A stretch of DNA of 64,000 bases, taken from an uncultured Paracoccaceae bacterium (GTDB lineage Bacteria > Pseudomonadota > Alphaproteobacteria > Rhodobacterales > Rhodobacteraceae). The stretch lies in NCBI GenBank assembly GCA_947503175.1, contig CANNCO010000003.1, positions 627,501 through 691,500 on the forward strand, given 5' to 3'. Below, one piece after another: positions 18,737 through 30,188 of this stretch (its first letter is position 1; every line of letters begins with the position of its first letter). Under the pieces are notes generated by a model. That model saw only the letters and a program-made list of their open reading frames with translations, was not told the DNA's origin and made no database searches. The translations under genes and the position numbers were made by a program.

Positions 18737-19825
18737 ATGCCCACACAAGCGCTCACCAGCCTGACCCTGTCCCATTTCCGGTCCCACCGTCTGGCGCAGA
18801 TCGACACCGATCCGCGCCCGGTTGCGATCTCCGGCCCGAACGGCGCGGGCAAGACCAACATCCTCGAAGCCGTCTCGCTCCTGTCCCCCGGTCGCGGGCT
18901 GCGCCGCGCCGCACCCGCTGATCTCTCGCGCAGGCCCGAGGCGCTGGGCTGGCGGATCGGGGCCACCCTCCGATCCGGCCACCAGACACATGAGATCGAC
19001 ACCCGCGCCGAACCCGGCGAACCCCGCCAGTTGCGCATCGACGGCAAGACCGCACCTCAGACGGCCCTTGGCCGCATCGCCCGTATCCTCTGGCTCGTTC
19101 CCTCCATGGACAGGCTCTGGATCGAGGGTGCCGAAGGCCGCCGCCGCTTCCTAGACCGGATCACCCTGTCCTTCGAGCCGCTCCATGCCGAGGCCGTTCT
19201 GACCTATGACAAGGCCATGCGCGAACGGAACCGGCTCCTGAAGGACATGGTTCGAGACCCCCATTGGTACACCGCGCTGGAAACCCAGATGGCCGAGGCC
19301 GGAACCCGCATTCGCGACAACCGCGCCGCCGCCCTCACCCGCCTTGCCGCCGCGCAGGACGGCGCGGATACGGTATTCCCCGCCGCAGCCCTCACCCTGA
19401 CCGAGCCCGAAGACGCGCCCGATCTCACCCCGGCGCTCGCCGATAACCGCCCCAATGACCTGCGCGCGGGCCGCACCCTGCTCGGCCCCCACCGCGCCGA
19501 TCTCGACGCGACCTATACGGCCAAGAACGTTCCCGCCGCCCAGTGCTCCACCGGCGAACAAAAGGCGCTCCTGATCTCGCTCATCCTCTCGAACGCCCGC
19601 GCCCTTGCCGAAGACACCCGCACCCCGCCGATGGTTCTGCTGGATGAGGTCGCGGCCCATCTCGACCCCGACCGTCGCGCCGCACTCTACGATGAAATCT
19701 GCGCCCTCGGGGCCCAGGCCTGGATGACCGGCACCGAACGCGGCCTGTTCGATGCGCTGGGTGACCGGGCCCAATACCTCTCCGTCACCGAAGAAGACGG
19801 CCAGTCCCACGTTGTACCCGGATGA
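18737..19825 (+). CDS. recF: DNA replication/repair protein RecF
   Basis: A 362-residue SMC-like ATPase that binds single/double-strand gaps and helps load RecA. Walker A is SGPNGAGKTNILEA, the signature motif is CSTGEQKALLISLILSNARA, and Walker B is [20 protein letters not shown]. It is in the dnaA-dnaN-recF block. Its stop overlaps the start of the RhtB/LysE gene by four bases (ATGA), so that exporter is translated from the same message. Confidence 0.97.
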   Translation: MPTQALTSLTLSHFRSHRLAQIDTDPRPVAISGPNGAGKTNILEAVSLLSPGRGLRRAAPADLSRRPEALGWRIGATLRSGHQTHEIDTRAEPGEPRQLRIDGKTAPQTALGRIARILWLVPSMDRLWIEGAEGRRRFLDRITLSFEPLHAEAVLTYDKAMRERNRLLKDMVRDPHWYTALETQMAEAGTRIRDNRAAALTRLAAAQDGADTVFPAAALTLTEPEDAPDLTPALADNRPNDLRAGRTLLGPHRADLDATYTAKNVPAAQCSTGEQKALLISLILSNARALAEDTRTPPMVLLDEVAAHLDPDRRAALYDEICALGAQAWMTGTERGLFDALGDRAQYLSVTEEDGQSHVVPG

Positions 19826-20442
19826 CGATTTCACCCGCCGAACTGGCGCTCTATTGCGGCGCGCTCCTGATCCTGTTCCTCACGCCCGGGCCGGTCTGGG
19901 TGGCCCTTACTGCCCGCGCGCTTTCGGGCGGCTTCCACGCCGCATGGCCCCTCGCCCTCGGTGTGGTCGTCGGTGATGCGCTCTGGCCGCTTCTCGCCAT
20001 CCTCGGGGTTACATGGGTGGTGTCGGTCTTTTCCGGCTTCATGATCGTCCTGAAATGGGTGGCGGCGATCGTGTTCCTTGTCATGGGCGCACTGATCCTG
20101 CGAAACGCCGACAAAACCATCGCCAGCGACAGCCGCCTCACACGCCCGGGCATGTGGGCGGGCTTTCTGGCGGGCATCGCCGTGATCCTCGGCAACCCCA
20201 AGGCCATCCTGTTCTACATGGGCGTCCTGCCGGGCTTCTTCGATCTGACCCGTGTCACCGGCCCCGACATCGCCGCCATCGTCGCGGCCTCCATCGCCGT
20301 GCCCCTGATTGGCAACGTGTTCTTCGCCTTCTCCATCGACCGGGCGCGTCGCCTGCTCTCGTCACCCCGCGCCCTGCGCCGCACCAACATCATCGCGGGT
20401 ATCCTGCTGATCTGCGTCGGCCTTGTGATCCCCCTCACCTGA
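19822..20442 (+). CDS. LysE/RhtB-family amino-acid exporter
   Basis: A 206-residue inner-membrane protein with about six helices. The family signature near the N-terminus is LILFLTPGPVWVALTARALS, and GFLAGIAVILGNPKAILFYM is the conserved central helix. These proteins export amino acids or their analogues; the substrate is unknown. The start overlaps the recF stop (ATGA). The last 81 bases overlap the end of the tetR gene on the other strand. The gene separates recF from gyrB. Confidence 0.9.
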   Translation: MTISPAELALYCGALLILFLTPGPVWVALTARALSGGFHAAWPLALGVVVGDALWPLLAILGVTWVVSVFSGFMIVLKWVAAIVFLVMGALILRNADKTIASDSRLTRPGMWAGFLAGIAVILGNPKAILFYMGVLPGFFDLTRVTGPDIAAIVAASIAVPLIGNVFFAFSIDRARRLLSSPRALRRTNIIAGILLICVGLVIPLT

Positions 20443-21018
20443 TCCTGGCTGCAGCCACGCGCGAATATAGGGCCGCACCCGGTCGTTGATTGACCGCGCG
20501 TTGTGCAAAGCACAGAATTTCAGCCCCATGGCGTTCAGCGCGAAAGCCAGAACGCCCTCGGCCAGAAGCTCCACATCCACATCGCGCCTGATGCCCGGTA
20601 TCTCCGGCAGCCAGAGCGTCAAAAGCTCCACCTGGTGCAGAAAGTTCAGCGCGATCTCGGTTGCCTCATCGACGGCAGTGGCACCCGAATACCGCATCAC
20701 GATATCGAAAACGAAACGGTCGCGCGCCATGAACTCGTACAAGGGATCGAATACGTCACAAAGCTCTTCGACCGTCTGCGGAACCGGCCCCGTGGCGATC
20801 TTCGCAAGGATGACGTGCATCTCCTCGCCTAGAAGCTGCGCCAAAAGACTGTCCTTGTCTTCGAAATGCGAAAAGAACGTCCCTTTCGCAACACCGGCAT
20901 CCCGCACGACATCTTCAACCCGCAAGCCGGCAGGGCCATCGCGGGCAACAATGGCCGTCGCCGCCTCGATCAGGCGGGCGCGGGTCTCAAGTCGGCGTTT
21001 CTGCGGAGCGCGGGACAT
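20362..21018 (-). CDS. TetR-family transcriptional regulator
   Basis: A 218-residue repressor. The N-terminal helix-turn-helix is RLIEAATAIVARDGPAGLRV followed by DVVRDAGVAKGTFFSHFEDK, a canonical TetR DNA-binding domain; the rest is a helical ligand-binding domain. The last 25 residues (GSGEGDHKADADQQDTRDDV) are low-complexity and are encoded opposite the exporter gene. It is divergent from a flavodoxin-fold reductase, and the gap holds three TGACCACGGTCA copies, so it very likely represses both itself and that reductase and is released by a small electrophile or quinone-like ligand. Confidence 0.92.
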   Translation of the reverse strand: MSRAPQKRRLETRARLIEAATAIVARDGPAGLRVEDVVRDAGVAKGTFFSHFEDKDSLLAQLLGEEMHVILAKIATGPVPQTVEELCDVFDPLYEFMARDRFVFDIVMRYSGATAVDEATEIALNFLHQVELLTLWLPEIPGIRRDVDVELLAEGVLAFALNAMGLKFCALHNARSINDRVRPYIRAWLQPGSGEGDHKADADQQDTRDDVGAAQGAG

Positions 21019-21040
21019 GATGTCTGAATATCAATAGAAA

Positions 21041-21106
21041 TGACCACGGTCAAATTTATATATTGACCACGGTCACTTTTTGCGATTATGAAATTGACCA
21101 CGGTCA
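21041..21106. promoter_or_regulatory. Three-copy TetR operator TGACCACGGTCA
   Basis: The 12-base sequence TGACC-AC-GGTCA, an inverted repeat, occurs exactly three times: 21041-21052, 21064-21075 and 21095-21106. The first copy contains, on the minus strand, TTGACC followed 17 bases later by TATTCA, a possible tetR promoter. The second contains TTGACC followed 17 bases later by TTATGA, a possible promoter of the reductase. Binding would therefore block both directions. Confidence 0.85.
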
Positions 21107-21126
21107 TTTTTATAAGGAATCATCCC

Positions 21127-21720
21127 ATGCCCACCAAGAAAATCCTTGTCCTCAACGGACACCCCGCCAGCGGCTCCCTGTCCCGCAAATTCGCCGAAAC
21201 CTATGCCAAAAGCGCCACCGAGGCCGGGCATGACATTCGTCTCCACCATCTCTCTGAAATGTCCTTCGACATGGATTTCGGTCAGGGGAACTACAAAAAC
21301 TGGAAACCTCTCGAACCGGAGCTTGAGAAATTCATGACCGATCTCGAGTGGTCGACCCATATTGTAGTCACCCTGCCCATGTGGTGGGGCGGTCTTCCGG
21401 CGAAACTCAAGGCCCTGTTCGACCGGGCCTTCGTGCCGGGCCGCGCCTTCGATCCGCGCAACCCCAACAAGATGGGTCTGCCCGCGCCTTTGCTCGGTGG
21501 CCGCACCGCGCGCGTCATCATGACATCGGACACACCGGGCTGGATTCTTCGCTGGATCTACAACCGCGGCATCATCCACCAGATCAACAAGCAGATCCTT
21601 GGATTTGTCGGGGTCAAACCAACGCGTCACACCCACTTCTCTCCTGCGTCCGAGGCCAAAGGCTCTACCGTCGAAGACTGGATCGCTGTGGTCTCCAGAC
21701 TGGGCACCGCCGCCGCTTGA
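21127..21720 (+). CDS. NAD(P)H-dependent oxidoreductase, flavodoxin-like fold (quinone reductase type)
   Basis: A 197-residue protein of the NQO1/MdaB/KefF group. It begins KKILVLNGHPASGSLSRKFA, the flavin phosphate loop, and contains THIVVTLPMWWGGLPAKLKA, the flavin-binding segment. It is expected to reduce quinones or other electrophiles by two electrons. The track start at 21088 lies in the operator; ATG 21127 follows AAGGAATCATCCC. It is divergently paired with a TetR gene across three operators, which fits a substrate-induced detoxification gene. Confidence 0.9.
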   Translation: MPTKKILVLNGHPASGSLSRKFAETYAKSATEAGHDIRLHHLSEMSFDMDFGQGNYKNWKPLEPELEKFMTDLEWSTHIVVTLPMWWGGLPAKLKALFDRAFVPGRAFDPRNPNKMGLPAPLLGGRTARVIMTSDTPGWILRWIYNRGIIHQINKQILGFVGVKPTRHTHFSPASEAKGSTVEDWIAVVSRLGTAAA

Positions 21721-21758
21721 ATAAATCGCGCCCGGACACTAAATATTGTGTCTCGAGC

Positions 21759-24233
<2,475 letters not shown>

Positions 24234-24242
24234 CCCGGCGCA

Positions 24243-24264
24243 GCCCCGGCCCCCGCGCCGGGGC
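24243..24264 (+). terminator. GC-rich hairpin after gyrB
   Basis: GCCCCGGC-CCCCGC-GCCGGGGC starts 10 bases after the gyrB stop. There is no T-run, so it may be a weak terminator or an mRNA 3'-end stabiliser. The rest of the 154-base gap to aroQ shows nothing else. Confidence 0.4.
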
Positions 24265-24387
24265 CTCCCGTGTCAGGACCGACCCAGTGCCCTCCCGCAA
24301 CGTCCTGCGGAAATCGCTCGTCGCCCGTCTTGCGCGCTCCCCTGATCCAAGGCACTGCTGACGCAGCATTACTCAGGACGTCGAACC

Positions 24388-24828
24388 GTGACCAAAAACG
24401 TGCTGCTTCTCAACGGGCCGAACCTCAACCTGCTCGGCCAGCGTGAACCCCACATCTATGGGACCGAAACGCTTGCCGATGTGGAACGTGACTGCGCGGC
24501 GACAGCGGGCGATCTGGGCCTGACACTCGACGCCCGCCAATCGAACCACGAAGGCCAGCTTGTCGATTGGATCCAAGAGGCGCGTGGCACCGCCCAGGGC
24601 ATCGTGATCAATCCCGGCGCCTACAGCCACACCTCGGTGGCGATCCTAGATGCGCTGTCGGCTTTCGAGGGCCCGGTTCTCGAAGTGCACGTCTCGAATA
24701 TCCACGCCCGCGAGGCGTTCCGGCACCACTCCTACGTCACGCAACGCGCGGAAGGCATGATCGCGGGCTTCGGCACCGATGGATACCGCTTCGCACTTCA
24801 GCGTATGGCAAAGATCCTCGCCGATTAA
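24388..24828 (+). CDS. aroQ: Type II 3-dehydroquinate dehydratase
   Basis: A 146-residue dodecameric enzyme that converts 3-dehydroquinate to 3-dehydroshikimate in the shikimate pathway. The motif [20 protein letters not shown] carries the flexible loop residues, [20 protein letters not shown] holds the substrate Asn, and [18 protein letters not shown] holds the catalytic His region. It starts with GTG at 24388 after CAGGACGTCGAACC. Its stop shares TTAA with the stop of trhO on the other strand. Confidence 0.97.
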   Translation: MTKNVLLLNGPNLNLLGQREPHIYGTETLADVERDCAATAGDLGLTLDARQSNHEGQLVDWIQEARGTAQGIVINPGAYSHTSVAILDALSAFEGPVLEVHVSNIHAREAFRHHSYVTQRAEGMIAGFGTDGYRFALQRMAKILAD

Positions 24829-25697
24829 CCCCGGGCCATCTGCCTCTGCCGCTCGCGAAACCGCGCCCGATCTTCGTCGGTATGCTCGCCGATACAGCGG
24901 TGACAGCTCACGCCCTCTTCGTATTCCGGGCGCTCAAGATCCGCCGGCTCCATCGGCCGCCTGCACCCGTAGCACAGCACATGCGGCCCCTCGGCCAGCC
25001 CGTGCCCTACCGAAACCCGCTTGTCAAAGACGAAACACTCGCCTTCCCACAGGCTCTCCTCCTCTGGCACGTCTTCGAGGTACTTCAGAATACCGCCCTG
25101 CAGGTGAAACACCTCATCCACGCCCTGACAGATCAGCCAGCTTGTGGCCTTCTCACAGCGGATACCGCCGGTACAGAACATGGCGATCTTCTTGCCCTCG
25201 AACCGGTCCCGGTTCTTCTCCCACCACTCCGGAAACTCGCCGAAGCTCTGGGTATCAGGGTCTATTGCACCTGAAAACGTCCCGATTCCCACTTCATAAT
25301 CGTTCCGCGTATCAATCACCGCCACGTCCGGCGCCGCGATCAGCGCGTTCCAGTCTGCGGGCTTCACATAGCGTCCCACCGCGCCGCGCGGGTCCACATC
25401 CGGCTGACCCATCGTTACGATTTCACGCTTCAGCCGCACCTTCATCCGGTTGAACGGCTGCGCCTCGGCATGGCTTTCCTTCCATTCCAGTTCCGCACAG
25501 CCGGGCAGGGTGCGGATATGCGCCAGAACCGCCGCGATCCCGTCCGCCGTCCCCGCGATCGTCCCGTTGATCCCTTCCCGCGCCAAAAGCAGCGTCCCCG
25601 TCACACCCTCGGCCAGACACACCTCCAGCAACGGCCCCCGCAGGGACGCAGGGTCATCAAACGGCGTAAAGCGATAAAGGGTGGCGACGGTAAACAT
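24825..25697 (-). CDS. trhO: tRNA uridine-34 hydroxylase TrhO (YceA family rhodanese)
   Basis: A 290-residue enzyme that makes 5-hydroxyuridine at tRNA position 34. It has the N-terminal acylphosphatase-like domain ([20 protein letters not shown]), a rhodanese domain with [17 protein letters not shown] and the catalytic Cys in [18 protein letters not shown], and a C-terminal Cys-rich part ([30 protein letters not shown]). The length is normal. It converges on aroQ with a four-base overlap of stops and is divergent from pncA with a 98-base gap. Confidence 0.94.
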   Translation of the reverse strand: MFTVATLYRFTPFDDPASLRGPLLEVCLAEGVTGTLLLAREGINGTIAGTADGIAAVLAHIRTLPGCAELEWKESHAEAQPFNRMKVRLKREIVTMGQPDVDPRGAVGRYVKPADWNALIAAPDVAVIDTRNDYEVGIGTFSGAIDPDTQSFGEFPEWWEKNRDRFEGKKIAMFCTGGIRCEKATSWLICQGVDEVFHLQGGILKYLEDVPEEESLWEGECFVFDKRVSVGHGLAEGPHVLCYGCRRPMEPADLERPEYEEGVSCHRCIGEHTDEDRARFRERQRQMARG

Positions 25698-25795
25698 GGG
25701 CCCAGCATCTACCCAGACATGGCCGCCCCATCAAGCACCGTTGACACGGGGCCGTCCCGCCGCCTACCCAAGGTCCAACCAGCCCGGAGACTGCC

Positions 25796-26401
25796 ATGCG
25801 CCCCGCAAACGAAGCCCTGATTGTCATCGACGTGCAAAACGACTTCTGCCCCGGCGGCGCGCTTGCCGTCGAAGGCGGTGATGAGATCGTCGCGCCGATC
25901 AACGCGCTCCTGCCCGAATTTCAGGTCCGCGTCCTCACCCAGGACTGGCATCCGGCGGGCCATTCGTCCTTCGCATCGACCCATCCCGGCCAGGACCCGT
26001 TCTCGGTGATCGAAATGCCCTATGGCCCACAGGTGCTGTGGCCCGACCATTGCATTCAGGGCTCGGACGGTGCGGCCTTCCACAAGAACCTGAACACCGA
26101 TGCCGCCGATCTTGTGATCCGCAAGGGGTTCCGCCCCGGCATCGACAGCTATTCGGCGTTTTTCGAGAACGATCACGAAACCCCCACCGGGCTCGAAGGT
26201 TACCTGCGTGCCCGTGGTGTCGATACCGTCACCCTTGTGGGTCTCGCCACCGATTACTGCGTGAACTACTCGGCCGTCGACGCGGCCGGGTGCGGCTTCA
26301 AGGTACGTGTGATCACAAGCCTCTGCCGCGCGATCGACATGGACGGCTCGCTCGATGCCGCGCGTGACGGAATGAAGAATGCGGGCGTTACGCTTGCCTA
26401 A
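25796..26401 (+). CDS. pncA: Nicotinamidase
   Basis: A 201-residue cysteine hydrolase turning nicotinamide into nicotinate for NAD salvage. The catalytic Asp12 is in LIVIDVQNDFCPGGALAVEG, the metal ligands are in LTQDWHPAGHSSF, and the nucleophile Cys is in LVGLATDYCVNYSAVDAAG. The cis-peptide region VDTVTLVGL is also present. pncB, the next step in the pathway, lies 600 bases downstream with one small minus-strand gene between. The stop overlaps that gene's stop by four bases. Confidence 0.95.
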   Translation: MRPANEALIVIDVQNDFCPGGALAVEGGDEIVAPINALLPEFQVRVLTQDWHPAGHSSFASTHPGQDPFSVIEMPYGPQVLWPDHCIQGSDGAAFHKNLNTDAADLVIRKGFRPGIDSYSAFFENDHETPTGLEGYLRARGVDTVTLVGLATDYCVNYSAVDAAGCGFKVRVITSLCRAIDMDGSLDAARDGMKNAGVTLA

Positions 26402-26838
26402 AGCCCCAGAAAAGCCCGGCCCTGCCACACCACGACCGCAGCGACCGCAATCGCCGTTGTCCCGCTGACCACGGCGTTCCGCACCGACTCAAACGGCGCC
26501 GTCAGGATGCGCTTGCGCGCCTCCGGCGCCGAGTCCAGCGTGGCCACTTCCAGATGATCCATGAACGCCTCGAAATCGAAACCGTTCATCTCCCGCCCGG
26601 CGATGTCATAGGCGGCCAGATTGGTCGCCAGACGCTCGACCAGCCGCAGCCGCGCCTCCCTGTCGCCCTCGTCGGTACCGCTGCTGTCCGGAAGGGTCAG
26701 CCCGAAACCCGATGCGATGAAATAGGCCTGAACCATTTCGTCGGCCCCGCGCAATGCCGCGACCGTTCCCGGATCACTGAACATCGCCAACAGGCCCCGG
26801 TCCCCGGAACGAAACTCGAAATCATAGCGAAGGGTCAT
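26398..26838 (-). CDS. Small protein of unknown function with C-terminal membrane helix
   Basis: A 146-residue protein I do not recognise. It is mostly acidic and helical (RREARLRLVERLATNLAAYD-like) and ends with a hydrophobic stretch VVSGTTAIAVAAVVVWQGRAF, a likely single membrane anchor. Other recognisable strings are FRSGDRGLLAMFSDPGTVAA and MNGFDFEAFMDHLEVATLD. It lies between pncA and pncB on the opposite strand, sharing four bases with the pncA stop. A link to NAD metabolism is only suggested by position. Confidence 0.6.
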   Translation of the reverse strand: MTLRYDFEFRSGDRGLLAMFSDPGTVAALRGADEMVQAYFIASGFGLTLPDSSGTDEGDREARLRLVERLATNLAAYDIAGREMNGFDFEAFMDHLEVATLDSAPEARKRILTAPFESVRNAVVSGTTAIAVAAVVVWQGRAFLGL

Positions 26839-26998
26839 CGGACTCCCCTATGCAACGCCCCGGACGTCACGGGTTTGACGGCAAATTGTGGCGAAACCTT
26901 GCCAATTCCCTAACATTTCGCCCGATATCCCGAACCGGCACCGACCTAGACAAGTCCCGACACCCACGTCACAAAGCCTGGGTAAGGAGAGGGAACCC

Positions 26999-28291
26999 AT
27001 GGTCGACATCGCCACCCGCGTCTGGAACCACAAGTGGAAGATCGACCCGATCGTCCGGTCGCTGATCGACACGGATTTCTACAAGCTCCTCATGTGCCAG
27101 TCGGTGTTCCGCAACAAGCCCGACACCACCGTCACCTTCTCGCTGATCAACCGCACGACCGACGTTCCCCTCGCCAAGCTCATCGACGAAGGCGAGTTGC
27201 GCGAACAGCTCGACCATATCCGCTCGCTTTCCCTCACACGGGGCGAAAGCACATGGCTCCGCGGCAACACGTTCTACGGCAAACGCCAGATGTTCACGCC
27301 CGAATTCATGGAATGGTTCGAAAACCTGCGCCTGCCGCCCTACCACCTCGAACGCAAGGGCGACCAATACGAACTGACCTTCGAAGGCAAATGGCCCGAG
27401 GTCATGCTCTGGGAAATCCCCGCCCTCGCCATCCTGATGGAGCTTCGGGGCCGCGCCGTCCTTGGCGAAATGCGCCGGTTCGAGCTTCAGGTGCTCTACG
27501 CCCGCGCGATGACCAAGCTGTGGGAAAAGATCGAAACCCTCCGCCCGCATCAGGGCCTGCGCATTGCCGATTTCGGGACACGCCGCCGTCATTCCTTCCT
27601 CTGGCAGGACTGGTGCGTGCAGGCGATGACCGAGGGTCTGGGCCCCGCTTTCGTCGGCACCTCGAACTGCCTCATCGCCAAGAACCGCGATGTCGAGGCG
27701 ATCGGGACCAACGCCCACGAACTGCCCATGGTTTATGCCGCGCTGGCCGATACCGACGGCGACCTCGCGCGTGCGCCCTATGACGTGCTGTCGGACTGGC
27801 ACGAAGAACACGACGGCAACCTGCGCATCATCCTGCCCGATACTTACGGGACCCCCGGCTTCCTTGAAAACGCGCCCGACTGGTTGGCGGGCTGGACGGG
27901 CGTGCGCATCGATTCCGGCGACCCGGCGGAAATGGCCGAGGTCGCGATCCGCTGGTGGCAGGACCGCGGCGAAGACCCCCGCGATAAGCTGGTGATCTTC
28001 TCCGACGGCCTCGACGTGGACAAGATCATCGAGTTGCAATCCCGCTTTCAGGGCCGGGTCAGGGTCTCCTTCGGCTGGGGCACGCTGCTTACGAACGACT
28101 TCCGGGGCCTCACCCAGGGCGACGCCCTCGCCCCCTTCTCGCTGGTCTGCAAAGCCGTCGCTGCCAACGGCCGCCCCACGGTAAAGCTCTCCGACAACCC
28201 AAAAAAGGCCATGGGCCCCGAAGACGAGATCACCCGCTACAAACGTGTGTTCGGGGTAGGGGCGCAAGAGGAATTGGAGGTGGTGGTTTAG
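26999..28291 (+). CDS. pncB: Nicotinate phosphoribosyltransferase
   Basis: A 430-residue enzyme that joins nicotinate to PRPP, giving nicotinate mononucleotide. It has [20 protein letters not shown] near the start, the regulatory His loop in [37 protein letters not shown], and the phosphate-binding [18 protein letters not shown] 26999 is the family start with AAGGAGAGGGAACCC upstream; the track start at 26888 has no site. The stop is directly followed by an unrelated AT-rich gene. Confidence 0.95.
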   Translation: MVDIATRVWNHKWKIDPIVRSLIDTDFYKLLMCQSVFRNKPDTTVTFSLINRTTDVPLAKLIDEGELREQLDHIRSLSLTRGESTWLRGNTFYGKRQMFTPEFMEWFENLRLPPYHLERKGDQYELTFEGKWPEVMLWEIPALAILMELRGRAVLGEMRRFELQVLYARAMTKLWEKIETLRPHQGLRIADFGTRRRHSFLWQDWCVQAMTEGLGPAFVGTSNCLIAKNRDVEAIGTNAHELPMVYAALADTDGDLARAPYDVLSDWHEEHDGNLRIILPDTYGTPGFLENAPDWLAGWTGVRIDSGDPAEMAEVAIRWWQDRGEDPRDKLVIFSDGLDVDKIIELQSRFQGRVRVSFGWGTLLTNDFRGLTQGDALAPFSLVCKAVAANGRPTVKLSDNPKKAMGPEDEITRYKRVFGVGAQEELEVVV

Positions 28292-28292
28292 G

Positions 28293-29084
28293 TTGGGCAA
28301 CGACGGAAAAAAGTTCGAACTGGAACGGATTGGAAAATATGAGCTGAGAAAGTCGGATTTTGACGCTCATGACCTTGACTCGGTCGCTGCACTCGCCGCT
28401 CTGAGTTATGCTGTGTCAGAAATCAACGTTGTCCTTCGGCTTTATCTATTTATAGATCACGATTTTGATGGGCCGCCTGAACTTGACTCGATCAATCATG
28501 TTCAGCGGAACGTATTGCTGAGGATCCTGTCCGCAAAAATTTTCGAAGCATCGGAGATGGTCCAACTCCGAGGCCGGTACAATAGATCGAACTCCGTGCA
28601 CCTAAAGTCCACGCTTCTTCCATTCCAAAAGAGCTTTAAGAGGCTAAAGAGGCATCCAGGATATACTTTAGTCCAAAACCTTAGAAATGAAGCTACCAAC
28701 CATTGCACCCTCAACGCCGCAAGACTGAACTTGTCTGAAATCCCCGACACGTCAGACTTTAGCTTCTTGCTCCATAGTATGGACGGGAACTGCCTGTATC
28801 TGATGGGTGAGACTGTCATGCACTATGGCCGTGTCTTGCGTCAATCAAACGAACGAGAAGCGGAAAATCCATTGGGTGATAGTACTGAGTACGATATCTG
28901 GATGAGTTGGAACATGGCTACATTACGCTGGCTAAGACGAGTGCACACTCGCCTCGCAGAAAAGCTGACAATTGATCACTTTGAAGGAAAGCTTGGGCGT
29001 GAGCTAACAATGTGGATTCCTGAGGGTGCTTCGGCCAAACCAAAAAGCAGACTAACGCCGTTCTTTGTCCGCAAAGATGAGTAG
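28293..29084 (+). CDS. AT-rich orphan protein, possible HEPN-like domain
   Basis: A 263-residue protein with no family I recognise with certainty. Its DNA is far richer in A and T than the genes on both sides and uses rare codons for this genome (ATA, TTA, AGA), which suggests recent transfer. It is largely helical, and the string LVQNLRNEATNHCTLNAARL contains R-x5-H in the form LRNxxxxH, the pattern of HEPN RNase-type domains. The start is taken as TTG 28293, right after the pncB stop, with GGAGG 12 bases upstream; this is weak, so the true start may differ. Confidence 0.6.
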   Translation: MGNDGKKFELERIGKYELRKSDFDAHDLDSVAALAALSYAVSEINVVLRLYLFIDHDFDGPPELDSINHVQRNVLLRILSAKIFEASEMVQLRGRYNRSNSVHLKSTLLPFQKSFKRLKRHPGYTLVQNLRNEATNHCTLNAARLNLSEIPDTSDFSFLLHSMDGNCLYLMGETVMHYGRVLRQSNEREAENPLGDSTEYDIWMSWNMATLRWLRRVHTRLAEKLTIDHFEGKLGRELTMWIPEGASAKPKSRLTPFFVRKDE

Positions 29085-29117
29085 TTTTGATTCAAGAGTA
29101 TGCATAGCCAACTTGCA

Positions 29118-30188
29118 CTACCCCCTCAAAACCCGTCCCTCCCCCAGATCCACATCAACCCCAACCTTCGCCCCCGGCTCCAGACCCAGCAGCACCGGCG
29201 TATCCGCGATCCCCGACAGAACCTGCACGGGCTGGCCGCTCTCCAGCGTCACCTCGACAATCGAGCTGTCCCCCTGAAACCCCACATCTCCCAGTGTCGC
29301 GGCAACGCCCGTCCCGTCCCACGGGCGCACGCGCATGTATTCGGGCCGCACGGCCAGCACCAGTTTCTCACCCGCCGCGAATTCCACCGGTGTGGGCAGG
29401 GTCACGGCCCCCAGCGACTGCACCCGCACCTCCGCCGATCCCGGCTTAAACTCCTCGACCTCAAAGAAATTCACCCGCCCGATGAAATCCGCCACGAACG
29501 TATCCGACGGGTGCTTGTACAGCGTCATCGGATCGGCCAGTTGCATCAGCCGCCCGTCCTTCAGGACCGCCACCCGGTCGGCCATCGCCAGAGCCTCGGA
29601 CTGATCATGCGTCACCATCACGAAACTCACGCCCACGCTTTCCTGCAGCTTCACCAGCTCCAGCCGCATCGCATCGCGCAGCTTCGCGTCCAGCGCCGAC
29701 AACGGTTCATCCAACAGCAGAACCCGCGGCCGCTTCGCCAACGCCCGCGCCAGCGCCACCCGCTGCCGCTGTCCGCCCGACAACTGATCGGGCATCCGGT
29801 GTGCGAAATCCGTCAGCTTCACCTGTTCCAGTGCTTCCGCGACCTTCTCCTTGATCTCCGCCCCCGGCAGACGGTCCATCTTCAGCCCATAGGCCACGTT
29901 ATCGGCCACCGACATATGCGGAAACACGGCATAGGACTGGAACACCATGTTCACCGGCCGCCGGTTCGGCGCGACATCCGTCACATCCTTCCCGTCGATC
30001 AGGATATCGCCCTCGGTCGGCGTCTCGAACCCCGCGATCATCCGCAACAACGTGGATTTCCCGCATCCCGACGGTCCCAGAAGCGCGAAAATCTCGCCCG
30101 GCTGGATGTCGATCGTCACATCCTCGACGGCGGTGAAACTCCCAAACCGCTTCGTCACATTGCGGATCGAAATGATGGCGTCTGTCAC
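29118..30188 (-). CDS. ABC transporter ATP-binding protein, polyamine type
   Basis: A 356-residue PotA/PotG-like ATPase. Walker A is LLGPSGCGKSTLLRMIAGFE, the Q-loop is VFQSYAVFPHMSVADNVA, the signature is DQLSGGQRQRVALARALAK, and Walker B is VLLLDEPLSALDAKLRDA. A TOBE-type C-terminal domain follows (LAVRPEYMRVRPWDG). It is the last gene of a four-gene minus-strand operon; its start overlaps the stop of the second permease by four bases. It powers uptake of the ligand caught by the binding protein. Confidence 0.92.
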   Translation of the reverse strand: MTDAIISIRNVTKRFGSFTAVEDVTIDIQPGEIFALLGPSGCGKSTLLRMIAGFETPTEGDILIDGKDVTDVAPNRRPVNMVFQSYAVFPHMSVADNVAYGLKMDRLPGAEIKEKVAEALEQVKLTDFAHRMPDQLSGGQRQRVALARALAKRPRVLLLDEPLSALDAKLRDAMRLELVKLQESVGVSFVMVTHDQSEALAMADRVAVLKDGRLMQLADPMTLYKHPSDTFVADFIGRVNFFEVEEFKPGSAEVRVQSLGAVTLPTPVEFAAGEKLVLAVRPEYMRVRPWDGTGVAATLGDVGFQGDSSIVEVTLESGQPVQVLSGIADTPVLLGLEPGAKVGVDVDLGEGRVLRG

